Source: Simmondsia chinensis (lineage: Eukaryota; Streptophyta; Magnoliopsida; Caryophyllales; Simmondsiaceae). Taken from it: DNA of 64,000 bases. Below are positions 12,025 through 23,681 of the stretch, piece after piece. Within the stretch, counting starts at the first letter, position 1. Each line of letters opens with the position of its first letter. The notes beneath the pieces were generated by a model. The model was not told the DNA's origin. It saw only the letters and a program-made list of their open reading frames with translations, and ran no database searches. The stretch lies in NCBI GenBank assembly GCA_018398585.1, contig JAGTTD010000001.1, positions 29,333,438-29,397,437 on the forward strand, read 5' to 3'. A program made the translations under genes and the position numbers.

Positions 12025-12148
12025 TGTTGGGAAAATTCACACAATCAACACAAGCGAAAGCAAAAATCAACAAAACAACGAAAAGCAACACACCAATATT
12101 TACTTGTATAACCCCCCAACCCCATACAATTAACAATCGTCATCACAG

Positions 12149-12374
12149 TGTGACTATTGCATGGTAAGTCACTAATCCCCTCAAACTATAACTGCTGCAC
12201 GGTGAGTCACCAACTCTTTTCAATGTAGCTACTACATGGCAAGCCACCAAATGTTTCACAATGTAACTACTTCACAATGAGTTACCAACCCTCTCAAAAT
12301 GTAGCTACGACACGGTTAAGCCACCAACCCTCTCATAATGTAACTTTGGCATGGTGACCCACAACTCTCTCACA
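12149..12374. repeat. 38-bp tandem repeat, six units, right LTR
   Basis: Counterpart of 10933-11159 with the same unit and number of units, more degraded in the middle units. Confidence 0.75.
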
Positions 12375-12706
12375 TCATAGCTTTGGATAGAGAAAGTTAC
12401 AAACTCTTATCAATGCCTCAGTCATTAAGTACATCTCAATTAAGCCACTCGCTCTCCCCTTACCTGGGCGCCCCCAGGCCACCCCTTTGCCAAACTCTAG
12501 AGTCTCTCACTTTTCCTATCTTTTTCCACACATCTTAACCTTCAATATTAAACCCTATTTATAATGAGCTACCTAAATCTAATCTAATTCAAAATATTAA
12601 ATTAAATCAAACTTATTTAGGTAACTCAATATAATCATATCTCATCCAATTCAAATCTAAATCAAATCAAATCAATATTAATTTTAAGATAAGTAATATC
12701 CTAAAA

Positions 12707-13548
12707 ACTGGGAAAATTCACATTCAAGCACAAACGGAAGCGTAAAATCATAAAAACAACATCGAAACAAGCCACCGATATTTACGTGGAAACCCTCTCT
12801 CAACTAGAGGGGAAAAACCACGACACCCAAATGGGTGCCTCAACCAAGACATAGGAGCTACAAGAACCTATAATTCACGGGTACTTTCTCGATTACAAGC
12901 ATTGGTACAACCTTTTTTTTTTCCTTCATTTTTTTTTTTGGGGGGGGGTAAGGGAATTAAGAAGAAAGAAATATAGGGGGGATTTCTCATTTTTAAGAGT
13001 AAGGTGTTCAAGTTCCAATTCCTAAAATTATTCCTACTAATACAACCTAACATGTGGGGTTTGTACAAGATTGAGAGCGAACGAATTAAAATCTCAAACT
13101 GATTTAAAGACAAAAAGAGTGAATACAACAATAGAATTAAGGAATAATCCCATTACATCAAGTTTTAAAATTCTTGATACTTCTCAAATTTTAACTCAAT
13201 ATAATTCACACCAATTCATAGCTAACCATGCAAAAAATCAACTAATCTAAATGAAATAATGCTAAAATGACAAGCAAAAATTCATGAATATCTAATCCTA
13301 TTAGATCCGAATTAGAATTATGCTCCTTGATTGAATCATGACTCATCTAAAATTTAAACAATTTAAAACTTTAATGAACCTTCAATCTTATTATTAAACT
13401 TTTTAACAACAATATTCAGGATTGTCCTTTTCCTTTAATAAAATTCCCAATTTCATATTTACGTAATTCTACATACTCTAATTTTTATCAAATCTAATTT
13501 TTTTTAATTTCAAACATAAATGTATTTAGAGTTAGCTCTGATACCAAT
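12707..13548 (-). repeat. Truncated LTR retrotransposon fragment(s)
   Basis: The first 120 bp (CTGGGAAAATTCACATTCAAG through AACCCTCTCTCAACTAGAGG) match the end of the LTR at 10759, so this is a related LTR abutting it. From about 12830 to 13530 the sequence is AT-rich and unassigned, with a T10G9 run at 12930-12948. At 13535-13546 the minus strand reads TGGTATCAGAGC, the Met-tRNA primer site of the LTR that follows. No gene is supported. Confidence 0.55.
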
Positions 13549-14092
13549 TGTTCAGAACATATTTCAAAACTTTTTCCCGAATTGACTAGAGCGAGTGCAG
13601 CGGAAAACTAATTTAAAATTATTAATTTTAAATCTAAAGCCCTAACCTAATTAAACTATGTAACTAGATCTAGACCTTATTCTAATAGGTTCATAATACG
13701 AAAAATGAAAAACATCGAATAAAACATATATAAAAAATAGTATATAGAATAAAAAAATAAAGAAAAATGAACTAAATATCAAATACTTAATTTAGACATA
13801 CCTGAATATGCGAATCCCAATTCCAACTTGAAGACTTGAAATTGGAAGAAAGTTTCTTAACACCACAAGGCCTTCTTCAAAATGACCTCTTCTAGCACCG
13901 GGAGTGTGGGCTCCTAAAATATTTAATTTATAAAAAATTTCAGAAAATTTTTTTTCCTTTGATCTTTCGGAAAAGTAATTTTTCAAAAAAAATTATGCTT
14001 AACAACAATTAGGAAACACCTAAAACAATTTGAGGGTTTTCATCGGGGGAAAAAATCAGGTTCCAAAATCCTAAGCCTTAATTTCTGAATCC

Positions 14093-14123
<31 letters not shown>

Positions 14124-15435
14124 ACAAAAATTAAAAAAAATCAAATCAAATACACCCATCATACAAAATCCGCGTTCAGTACACGTATAATACCTTGTTA
14201 CTAACTTCAGCGACGGGTGGGGTCAAACACAGGGGCAGACTAGTGCCCACATGGGTCTGGGTACGCGCGTTCGGATCTTTTTTTGTTTAAAACATGATGT
14301 AATTTATAGTATTAAATACTCATATCATGAATATTTAATTAGCATAAAAATTTATTTATCTCATAAACAAATTATTCATTCCACAAAATTTTTTTTATAA
14401 ATATTTTCAAACAGTACTTAAGTTAAGACTTGCGAAGGAACCTTAGGGACAATCTAACTGTAGTTCCAAATATGTCAAATCTAATTATTATCTCATGATA
14501 ACAATTGACTATCATTTACTAAAACTTAATTCCACTAAATAAGTTTTACTACACATTAGTGTTAAATATATTCACTCAAAAATTTCTCAAATAACTTTTA
14601 TTATGACAATTAACTCCCTCTATTAGATATGTGTGAGCAAAAGTAACTTTAACTACTATTGTTACTTTTCTCACATCTCTCGCTGTAGTTCTCAACTCGT
14701 CCTTCTCTAACAATGCAATAACACAAAAACAATTTCCGAATTAATTTCAAATGTCAAACATATGGAACACTTTGGCCAAAGATTTTAGAATCTGTTTGTA
14801 TATTTGCGAAACAACTAAGGGGACATCTTTATCTCATCAGAGACTATAGATTTCATGTAAAACAACTGTTTCCACCACACTTCATGTCGTTACCTAACAT
14901 ACATAAGATTCAAGTTAATGTATTTTGACTAATCCTTTTGGCACATTAAAGCAACGAACAATGCATGAACGAGTTCATACTATTTCCTGGATTTAGAGTT
15001 GTTGTTTCTAATAGCAATTAACGAAACAATAATTCAGATGGTCCTACTCAGTGTTCTAATCTTATTGACAACACCAACATGATAATATTGAATCCCTATC
15101 CACATGACCAAGGCAAGTTATAAAAAATATCATATTATGGTCTTATCAGACAAGTTGTCGAAACTAATCATTGACTACAAACTTACTTTGATGGTATATC
15201 ATTAGTTTGATCTAAGTCTATCTAGGGTTCAATCCCATTGACCACTTAACCAGATATCACAGTCATCTTAGACTATGTCCATCTCATGGAACGTTTTAGA
15301 AAATAATCACACGCATGTTTGACTTGTAAAACATAATCAGACAAAAAATTAATAAAAGAATTTTATTTGTTTAATATTTAAAATTTAACTAAATGGATTT
15401 TTCAGGACACCAATTCCAGCAATATAGAACTAACA
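13549..15435 (-). repeat. Long copia-type 5' LTR, partner lost
   Basis: Read on the minus strand this 1.9-kb block starts TGTTAGTTCTATATTGC, ends GTTCTGAACA and is followed at once by ATTGGTATCAGAGC, the Met-tRNA primer site. TGTT/AACA ends and primer site make it a 5' LTR. No second copy lies in the window; the rest of its element was lost or left it truncated inside element B. It carries no coding sequence that I can support. Confidence 0.6.
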
Positions 15436-16782
15436 ATCAACCAAACTCCAAGGCAATGTCCTTGAAATGAAACATGTAAAGCTAGTAAGGACGATCCCCA
15501 AACCCAACAACGTTTATAGACATGTGGCTATTAAGGGGAGGAACATAGCCAGTCTCAAATCTCTATCCTATCATGCTTAGGTGATGACTTATTAATTAAC
15601 GAATAGTTATTGACATAGATAGGGACATTATTCCAATCAGCACTTTTAATAGAATCAGGTCCACCTAACTCTACCAAGGGGTCAATGTCATCAACTCTGT
15701 AACAGTCTAACTCGTCCTTAATCTTAGGATGCTAAGCAATATCCGGGACATTCAATTTTCCCTTGAGGTTTCCATAAGAAATCTCTAGCACTCCCGTCTT
15801 ACAATGAACTACAACGTCGATATGGTCAATCTAAGATAATAGGAGTGTTGTTCTTTTGACTAGGGTGAGGTCCATATCTAAAACAATGAAATCAACTTAG
15901 AATACAAACTTGTCAACTTTGACAAGTACATTTTCCAACACCACGTGAGGTGCGCGCTTTGACTTATCAACCAAGTGAAGTGTAACACTTGCTGGCTTAA
16001 GGTTTCCAATACTCGATTCTTGAAAAATTGAGTAAGGAATGATAAGCATTACACTCACTCCTGGATTAAAAGGGCTCAACTGGTGTAAGTCCCGGACAAC
16101 ACACGAGATCGTGAATGCCCCAGGATCTATAAACTTGGGCGGGGTGCCAGACACCAAAATACTACTCACTTTTTTAGTGAGTTGGACCTTCTTCAAAGTG
16201 TGAGCTTGTGCACACTTCCTTTTCAAACAAAGGTATTTTAGGAACTTGGCATACATAGGAATGTGTTTAATGGCATCAATCAATGGCAAGTTGATTTCCA
16301 CATCCTTAAACAAGTCTATGAGCTTGGCCATCTTTGACTTGTCCTTTTTCTTTGGTCCTACAAGGGTCGAAGGGAAAGGAATAGCAGGTCCATAAACCCT
16401 ATCTCATGATCCCTCTCCATCAGTAGTTACAGGTGAAGCCACATCCTTGTGAACCTCAACCTCAACTTCCCTAAGGTCCTCCTCTCATAACACTGACATA
16501 ACCTTAACTTGCTCGCAAGGGAGCAAGCTACGGTTAGAACAAGTTGATCATACTAGGTTTGGGAGTGGTTGGCAGGGTAATATTCCTTCCTCCCTCCCTC
16601 CTATTAAGTGCTTGGGCCAACTATCCTATCTGGTTCTCTAAATTGGCAATGGACTGGGAGTGAGATTGCACCACTTGAATAGTGTCCTCCGTAGCAAAGT
16701 GAGTGTCCTCGAATAATGAAGTACACCCTAGAGGTGGGAGAGGGGGGTTAGCATGAGTAACAGTAAAGTGAAGTTGAGCATC
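15436..16782 (-). pseudogene. Athila-like protease region of element B
   Basis: The minus-strand frame at 15897-16331 reads like the Athila gag-protease segment: IKHIPMYAKFLKYLC, KKVSSILVSGTPPKFIDPGAF, then ASVTLHLVDKSKRAPHVVLENVLVKVDKF. It aligns with the better preserved 56300-56700 of element H (MPKYAKFMKEIL, PPKLKDPGSF, VLVKVDKFIV). The catalytic segment (DLGGS in H) reads NPGVS here, so the active aspartate is lost. Frames further left (15480-15890) continue with stops. Element D begins at 16783 and separates this part from the gag remnant at 22509. Confidence 0.7.
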
Positions 16783-17205
16783 TGTTAAACCTCTAGATGA
16801 ACTAGAAAATTAACCATGTGAAAGAGAGAGTATAGATGAGAAGAGAAGTGAAGGAAATTAGAAAATAGAGAGAATTAGATGAGAAAGAGAAAATATCTCA
16901 AAGAGATTAGTATAAACTTTTCATTGAATGAAGGACATTACAAGAGATTGAGCTACTTATACTTGATTTAAGGTCATTGTATAAGGACCAAGCTTAAACC
17001 GACTTACTAGACCCAAGCCACCACTATTTACCAAAGCTTAACCAATAACCGACTTAACTACCAACTACAACCCCTTGGCGCCGACCAACAGCTAAAGACA
17101 ATACAATGCAATGATAAAATGTAGCACTTCGCTAAGCCTTATTACAGAATACAAAACAATAACAAAACAGCAGCCTCTTGACTTCAATCTCTTCGGATCA
17201 TTACA
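16783..17205 (-). repeat. 3' LTR of element D
   Basis: 423 bp; minus strand starts TGTAATGATCCGAAG and ends TTTAACA. Polypurine tract at 17206-17218. Confidence 0.8.
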
Positions 17206-17234
17206 TTCCTCCCCACTTGAAAACGTTCTTGTCC

Positions 17235-20200
17235 TCAAGAATGAAAGGAAGGAAATTGAATCTTCAAGAATTTAAACTTTTCCCAAGTCGCATCTTGCTC
17301 ATCCAAGTTAGACCATTGCACCAGAACTTCTTGAAATGATCTGTCACCAACCTTTACTTGTAGTGAATCAAGCATAACAGTAGGTTGTTGAAGTAAGGCT
17401 TGATTTGAGCAAATGTCAGGAGGATGAAGTGAGCTTCCATGACCCTTTTTCACCTGTTTCTTGAGGAAGAAAACATGAAAAACAGGATGAATGTATGAGT
17501 TAGGAGGTAATTTAAGCTTATAAGCTACTTTGCCAATCTTCTCGAGGATCTTATAAGTCCCAAAAAACCTTGTACACAACTTCACATTCTTCCTCACTGC
17601 CACAATTGCTTGTCTGTAAGGTTGCAATTTCAGATTAACTATATCTCCAACCTCAAAATGTCTGTCTACACGCTTCCTTTCAACAATGAACTTCATTCTT
17701 GTTTGAGCTTGATGAAGATCGTCTTTTAATAATTGCATCAATTGCCTCCTCTGCAGCACCAACTTAGTAACTTTAGGAACAAATGACACAAGTCCTTGCA
17801 GCATCATTGGCATTGGAGGATCATAACCATATATAGCTTTGAATGGAGTAGTCCCAATGGAAGCGTGAGAATGTGTAATGTACCAGTGTTCTGCTAAGGA
17901 TAACCACTTGCTCCACACTTTCGAATGAGTAAATAACATGCTCCTAAGGTATTGCTCAATGCATTGATTGACTCTTTCGGTTTTCCCATCAGTTTGAGGA
18001 TGATATGATGAACTAAGAGCCAATGTTGTCCCCATGAGATTGAATAATTCCTTCCAGAAATGGATGGTAAAGATCTTATCTCGATTTGATACAATGGACA
18101 GTGGCAAGCTATGAATTTGTAAATGTTATCCAAGAAACTCCTCGCCAACTTCTCAGCTGTTACGGGTCTAGCCAGCCCAACAAAATGACTAAATTTGGTA
18201 AACCGATCAATCGTAACCCAAATTACCTCCTTACCTTCTGAATTAGGCAATCCTTCAATAAAGTCCATACTTATATTTTGCCAAGCACCCTCCGGAATAG
18301 GTAAACGTTGAAGGAGACCTTGATACCTATGATCACCAAGCTTAGTTTGTTGACAAACTTCATAAGCTTGCACAAATTCAGTCACTGATTTCTTCATTCC
18401 AACCCACCTGAAGTAAGCCTTAAGCCTTTGATAAGTGTCTTCCCATCCTTAATGACAGGCTGAATCATGGAAAGTACTAATGATCTATTGCCTCAAATAA
18501 GTGGAAGAGCCAATGTACAACTTGCCCTTCAGCTGAATGACACCTATCACCATAGAAATATCTACATCAGCAATAGGCTGGCTTGTTCTACTCACACTGA
18601 ATGTTGTAACGCAATATTGTGCAAAAGGATCATCTTCATAGGATCTGTACCCCTCATCAATCCAAGTGGGAAGTATCACAGATATTGCTCCACAAGAACC
18701 TTGTTCACAGTCTTCTAATCTACGTGACAATGCATATGCTGCAGCATTTTCTTTTCCTCTCTTGTATTCAATGACATAATCAAGCCCCAACATCCTTATC
18801 AACCCCTTCTTCTGAATCCTTGTCATAATTTTCTGTTCAAGAAGGTGCTTCAAATTTTGATGATCAGTCTTTGATCTTAAATCGATGTCCATCCAAGTAA
18901 TGTCTCCATCTATCCACAGCCAGCAAAATTGCTAAGTATTCTTTCTGATACGTGGATAATGCTTGATGTTTCGGACTTAAAGCCTAACTAAGGCAGGCTA
19001 TTGGCCTGCCCTTTTGAGACAAAACAGCCCCAATTCCATTCCCACAAGCATTTGTCTCCAAGATGAACTCAGCAGCAAAATCCAGCATAACTAAAGCTGG
19101 AGCTCCACATGTTGCAGACTTCAAGGCCTCAAATGCAGCTTCGGCTTTCTCTGACCACTTGAATGAGTATTTCTTCAGTAATTCAATCAAAGGTTTGGCT
19201 ATGGAACCATAACCAGCAACAAACTTCTGGTAATAACCAGCCAAGCCCAAAAAACAACACAATTGCTTCAAAGTCACTGGCTCAGGCCACTCTTTCATTG
19301 CTTGGACCTTAGAGGGATCAGTAGAGACTCCTTCTTGAGAAATAACATGGCCTAAATACTCCAATTGGGTCTATGCAAAAGAACATTAAACCAATTTTGC
19401 ATATAGCTTATGCTTACGCATGGTTAAGAAGACTTCGCTTAGATGCATTAAATGGTCTTCAAGTGAAGAGCTATAAATCAGAATATCATCAAAGAAAACC
19501 AATGCAAATTTCCTCAAGAACTGCTAGAAGACATCATTCATCACTGCTTGAAATGTAGCTGGAGCATTAGATAAGCCAAAAGGCATAACCGCAAACTCAA
19601 AATGGCCATGATGTGTCCTGAAAGCAGTCTTGCTCCAATACTTTGATTTGATGATACCCTTGCCTCATATCAATCTCGAAAAAGATACTAGCTCCATGTA
19701 GCTCATCCAACAGATCATCTATGACAGGAATTGGGAACTTGTCTTTCACTGTCAAGGAATTAAGCTGCCGGTAGTCTACATACATCCTAGCCGTGCCATC
19801 TTTCTTCTTAACCAGCTAGAGAAGCAAATGGGCTGTCACTTTGCCTCACAAAGCATGTCTTGAGCAGGTCATCTACCTGCCTCTCAATTTCAGCCTTCTG
19901 AGCATGGGGCTACTTGTAGGGCCTTAGCTTAACAGGCTCAGAATTAGGCTTAAGAGGAATAGCATGGTCCAAATGTCTCTTAGGGGGTAATGCCTTTAGT
20001 TGTTCAAACAAGTCCTCAAACTCTTCAATCAAAGCTCTAACTTCAGGCTGAAGAATGTCTCCCAGTTCAGTAGGAGATATAGCAAACAACTGTCCTACCC
20101 AATGGTAAGCCCTCTTCTTGAATGTTCCTTAACTTCTTGCCTCTAATTTCTTGCATCTGAGCTTGATATGCCATTCCTTGTAAGACAACCTTGGAGCCTT

Positions 20201-22088
20201 GAATCTCCAATGACATAGTCAGTTTTGCAAAATCAAACATCATAGGGCTGAAGGATCTCATCCAATCTACACCCAAAAAATGTCACATCCACCCAAGGGC
20301 AGGATTCTAAAATCATAATAAAACTTGCGGTCTTGCACGGTCCACTGAAACCCCTGGCACTTGTTCTAAGTCAAAATGGACTTCCCATCAGCGATAGTCA
20401 CTGCTAAGGGATGAGTTTTGATCACTTCATGTCCTACTTTCTTCACCACTTTGGTATCAATGAAGCTATAGGTGCTTCCACTGTCAATCAAGATGATCAA
20501 GGACCTCTTGCCCACCTTTCCCTTGATCCTAATCTTATTGTGAGCTCCATTCCCTATCAAAGCCTTCACTGAAATCTGGGCTTCATCCTCAATCAACTCA
20601 TCTTGTGACTCTAGATCTGAACTATCATCCTCAGCTTCAAATTCACCACTTTCAACATGTTCTTCAGCATTGATTCCATGAGCAGACATGAGGAATTTTG
20701 GATTACACTTGTGTCCAAACTGATATGGCTGATTGCACTTGAAGTCAAGCCTTTGAGCTTTCTTTTCATACGATTGATTGGTCTTAGATCCAATAGATTT
20801 CTTCTAGTATTTGGAACCACTACCTCTATAACTTGACCCATTGTTTAAAGCAAGAACCATTGCTTCATAGAGCTTGGCCTTAGCATAAGCCTTGGACAAT
20901 GTTTTGGGACCAACTGCCTTAACAAGATTCTTAATTTAAGGCTTTAAACCACTTATGACACTCGAGACATAATATGCCTCAGTAGCTCGAGGATATGCAG
21001 TTATCATGCTAGCCCTAAGGTAACCTTGTCATATACTCCTTTATAGATGTTTCTTGTATCACCTTATTAAATTTATCAACAATGTCACTAGAATCTTCAT
21101 CACCATATCGCTCACAAAGTTCTTTCACAAAATCAGCCCAAGATAGAGTAGGATTGCTTTTCAACAGACTGTATAGCCATACCTCATGATCTTCAAGAAG
21201 ATAAACAGCTGCTATCTGCACCTTTTCAGCATCATCAATATGATAGAAATGAAAATAACGATCGCATCTTCTTAATCATGAATGAGGTTGCTTTCCATCA
21301 AATGGATCAATCTGAACTCTTGGCTGCCTGTAACCATTACTTCTGTTATTGGATGAAGCATCATTGCTCCCTGAATGTTGCTGATGCTATTGATCAGGTG
21401 GCCGATCCAACTGTTCCAAATTTAGACTAGTAGTTCTGAAGTGACCTGATTGATTAGGAGGATGATCGCTCTATCCTGGATTCAAACTTACAGATCATGA
21501 ATGGTTAAGTGACTGATCTTGTGATCTGGCAGTTACCTCAACTCCTTGACTTCGATCTTGAACTCTAACTTCAACTGCTGGAGCTCGATCTTGAGATTTA
21601 ATTGTCACATTAGGCATTTGATTACTCACTTCATCATGAGGCCTCATCTGTTGATTTGTAGGCAACATACTAGCAAGTAGAAAAGGTTCTGGAGCAGGAG
21701 GCACATTATGTCCCTTGAATTGATTGCGTATCTCAGCAAATTTCTCTTTAAACCTCTGCAATTGTTGACTCAATCGATTTGCAATCTTTTCTTCAAACTC
21801 TTGTGCTTACTAATTAACTCGATCAGCAATCTTTTCCTCAACTCGCTGAGAATGTTGAGCAAATCGTTCAACATATTTTTGATCCAGTTCTTGCACCAAT
21901 TCAGTTTGTGTCTGCTGCATTTGCACTAACATTTCTTTTATTTGCAAGCTTAATTGAGTGGCTATAACAACTTCCTGATCAGTTGCAGCATTTGCACGAA
22001 CAACCTCAGCATAGGATGGACTTGCTATAGCCTTTGCAGCGCTTGACCTTGTTGTAACACCTCCTGCCATAGTTCTCAATTCTTGCAA
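17235..22088 (-). pseudogene. Element D gag-pol remnant with chromodomain-like C terminus
   Basis: Minus-strand fragments in order. Gag: 21015-22088, with a glutamine-rich coiled N-terminal part and SWADFVKELCERYGDED. Protease: ILIDSGSTYSFID near 20470, with an intact [23 protein letters not shown] near 19750-19780 and [20 protein letters not shown] after it. RT thumb and RNase H: 18485-19364. Integrase: 17894-18397 (CQQTKLGDHRYQG, MDFIEGLP) and 17235-18107 (SSYHPQTDGKTERVNQ). The C terminus, VLVQWSNLDEQDATWE, is the conserved part of the chromodomain of plant chromoviruses, which in the family directs integration to chromatin. Several frameshifts and stops, including loss of the RT catalytic block as an open frame, make it inactive. 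The clade (Reina-like by size and LTR length) is inference. Confidence 0.82.
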
Positions 22089-22194
22089 CGCAATAAAGAG
22101 AATTTAATACCAAAACAACTCGATCAAAGCGTATACAATCAAATTGAAGCAATTCAACTTAATCGATAGCCTACAATGAGGCTCTAATACTAAT

Positions 22195-22508
22195 TGTTGA
22201 ACCTCTAGATGAACTAGAAGATTAACCTTGTGAAAGAGAGAGTATAGATGAGAAGAGAAGTGAAGGAGATGAGAAAATAGAAAGAATTAGGTGAGAAAGA
22301 GAAAATATCTCAAAGAGATTAGTATAAACTTTTCATTGAATGAATGACATTACAAGAGATTGAGCTACTTATACTTGATCTAAGTTCATTGCATAAGGAC
22401 CAAGCTTAAACCAACTTACTAGACCCAAGCCGCCACTATTAACCAAAGCTTGACCAATAACCGACTTAACTACCAACTACAACCCCTTGGCGCTAACCAA
22501 CAACTAAA
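22195..22508 (-). repeat. Truncated 5' LTR of element D
   Basis: Matches 16783-17094 closely, then identity stops at CTAAA and element B gag sequence begins. Confidence 0.8.
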
Positions 22509-23581
22509 CGGGAGGGTGTGCCTTACCTACAAACCCTTGTGTCTGATGTCTCGTAGGTTGGTTCTGATCGCCGTTTTGTCTCCACATGAAGTTAGGATGA
22601 TTTCGCCATCCTGGTTTGTCCTTGCTTGAGTATGAGTTATTGGTTTTCAAGTATCCCTGCACCACATAAAATTGTTCCTACACAAATTCAAGGTATTATG
22701 AGGCATATGAACATTCTAACATGACATGATTAGTTCTAGAGCAAATACCACAAGGGTTGCCATCGTTTGATGATTCAATGGCGTTAACTGTATAAACATT
22801 AGTAGTATTTCCTTGAAAAGTCAATATTTGGTCAATCTTCGTATTAAGTGCTTCAATTTTCAACTCTAAGTCATCACATGGTGCAACCTCATAGACACCG
22901 TGTGTGTTCCCCTTAACTACTCTAGCTAAAGAGGCGTGGTCCAGGGAGTGTTCACTAACGTGCTCAAATAGCATCCATGCCTAATCCTTGTCTTGTTAGT
23001 TAAGTGATCTCTCAAATGAAGCATTAACCATCTATTTTTTGGGCGTAGTCAGACCATCATAGAGGTCTGAACTACAGTTCACTGGGTAGTTCAATGGTGG
23101 GGACAGCTTCGAAGGAGGTTCTTGATTTGTCCCGACTCTCGTGAAATTTTTCTTGATCTTATTGTTCAAACCTGTTTATGGCTCGTCTAATAGCCATAGT
23201 TTTGGTCTTAGGATAAAACTTGATCAAAAATAATTTTTGTTGATCTGCCCAAGTTATGACGTCCACCCTAGGAAAGGACCGAAGCCACTATTTAGCTCTG
23301 TCTTTTAGTGAGAACGGAGAAAGACGTAGTCGAACTACGTCATGCAAGACACCTTTATAATGAAATGTTTCGCAAATTTCTAGAAAAGCATCAAGGTGTT
23401 CGTATGGGCTCTCATTTGGCTTCCCATAAAAAGTGGTAAGCATGTTGATGGTCTCGGGATTTATCTCCAAGTTTGCATTACCTATGGTAGGTAATGCAAC
23501 TTTGGTAGATGCAATGTATGTTTGGGGAACAAAGTGATCACCAATTGTACATGGTGCGACGTTATCCATGTGGAAAATCAA
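22509..23581 (-). pseudogene. Athila-like gag of element B
   Basis: The minus-strand frame 23288-23581 reads MDNVAPCTIGDHFVP near its start, then FYGKPNESPYEHLDAFLEIC and VVRLRLSPFSLKDRAK, the start of Athila gag (compare [18 protein letters not shown] in H). 22696-22974 holds a cysteine-rich end (CGICSRTNHVMLEC), a CX2CX4HX4C zinc knuckle typical of gag. 22560-22620 gives GWRNHPNF, a common Athila gag motif. Frameshifts separate the pieces. Gag packages element RNA in the family. Confidence 0.75.
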
Positions 23582-23656
23582 TGGAAAAACAAATAATTAA
23601 AAGAAACAAAATAAATAAAATAACTTGTTAATCAATTAATCAAACTTTCCTACTAA

Positions 23657-23675
23657 TTCCCGAGCAACTGCACCA
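23657..23675 (-). other. Asp-tRNA primer binding site of element B
   Basis: Minus strand TGGTGCAGTTGCTCGGGAA. It corresponds to TGGTGCCGTTGCCGGGGAT of element H with several substitutions and lies 6 bp from the LTR end. Confidence 0.7.
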
Positions 23676-23681
23676 AAAACT

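Larger units (their letters stand above)
10759..12706 (-). mobile_element. Non-autonomous LTR retrotransposon with minisatellite LTRs
   Basis: Direct repeats 10759-11467 and 12025-12706 share the end AACTTGTTGGGAAAATTCACACAATC (the left copy has lost the first bases) and the other end TAATATCCTAA. On the minus strand the right copy is followed by AGTGGTATCAGAGC at 12011-12024, a Met-tRNA primer site, and the left copy is preceded by GGTAAGGGAGACATT, a polypurine tract. The internal part (11468-12024) is only 557 bp and encodes nothing I recognise. It therefore has every cis signal of a copia-type element but no genes. The TSD is not evident. Confidence 0.8.
16783..22508 (-). mobile_element. 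Chromovirus-type Ty3/gypsy retrotransposon D
   Basis: Direct repeats 16783-17205 and 22195-22508 start TGTTAAACCTCTAGATG or TGTTGAACCTCTAGATG. The left copy is the complete 3' LTR (423 bp) and is preceded on the minus strand by the polypurine tract AAGTGGGGAGGAA. The right copy stops about 110 bp early, at CTAAA, so the outer end of the 5' LTR is deleted. The primer site next to it, TTAGTATTAGAGCC on the minus strand, is a worn Met-tRNA site. Gag, protease, RT, RNase H and integrase follow in gypsy order. It is inserted in element B between its gag and protease. Confidence 0.85.
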
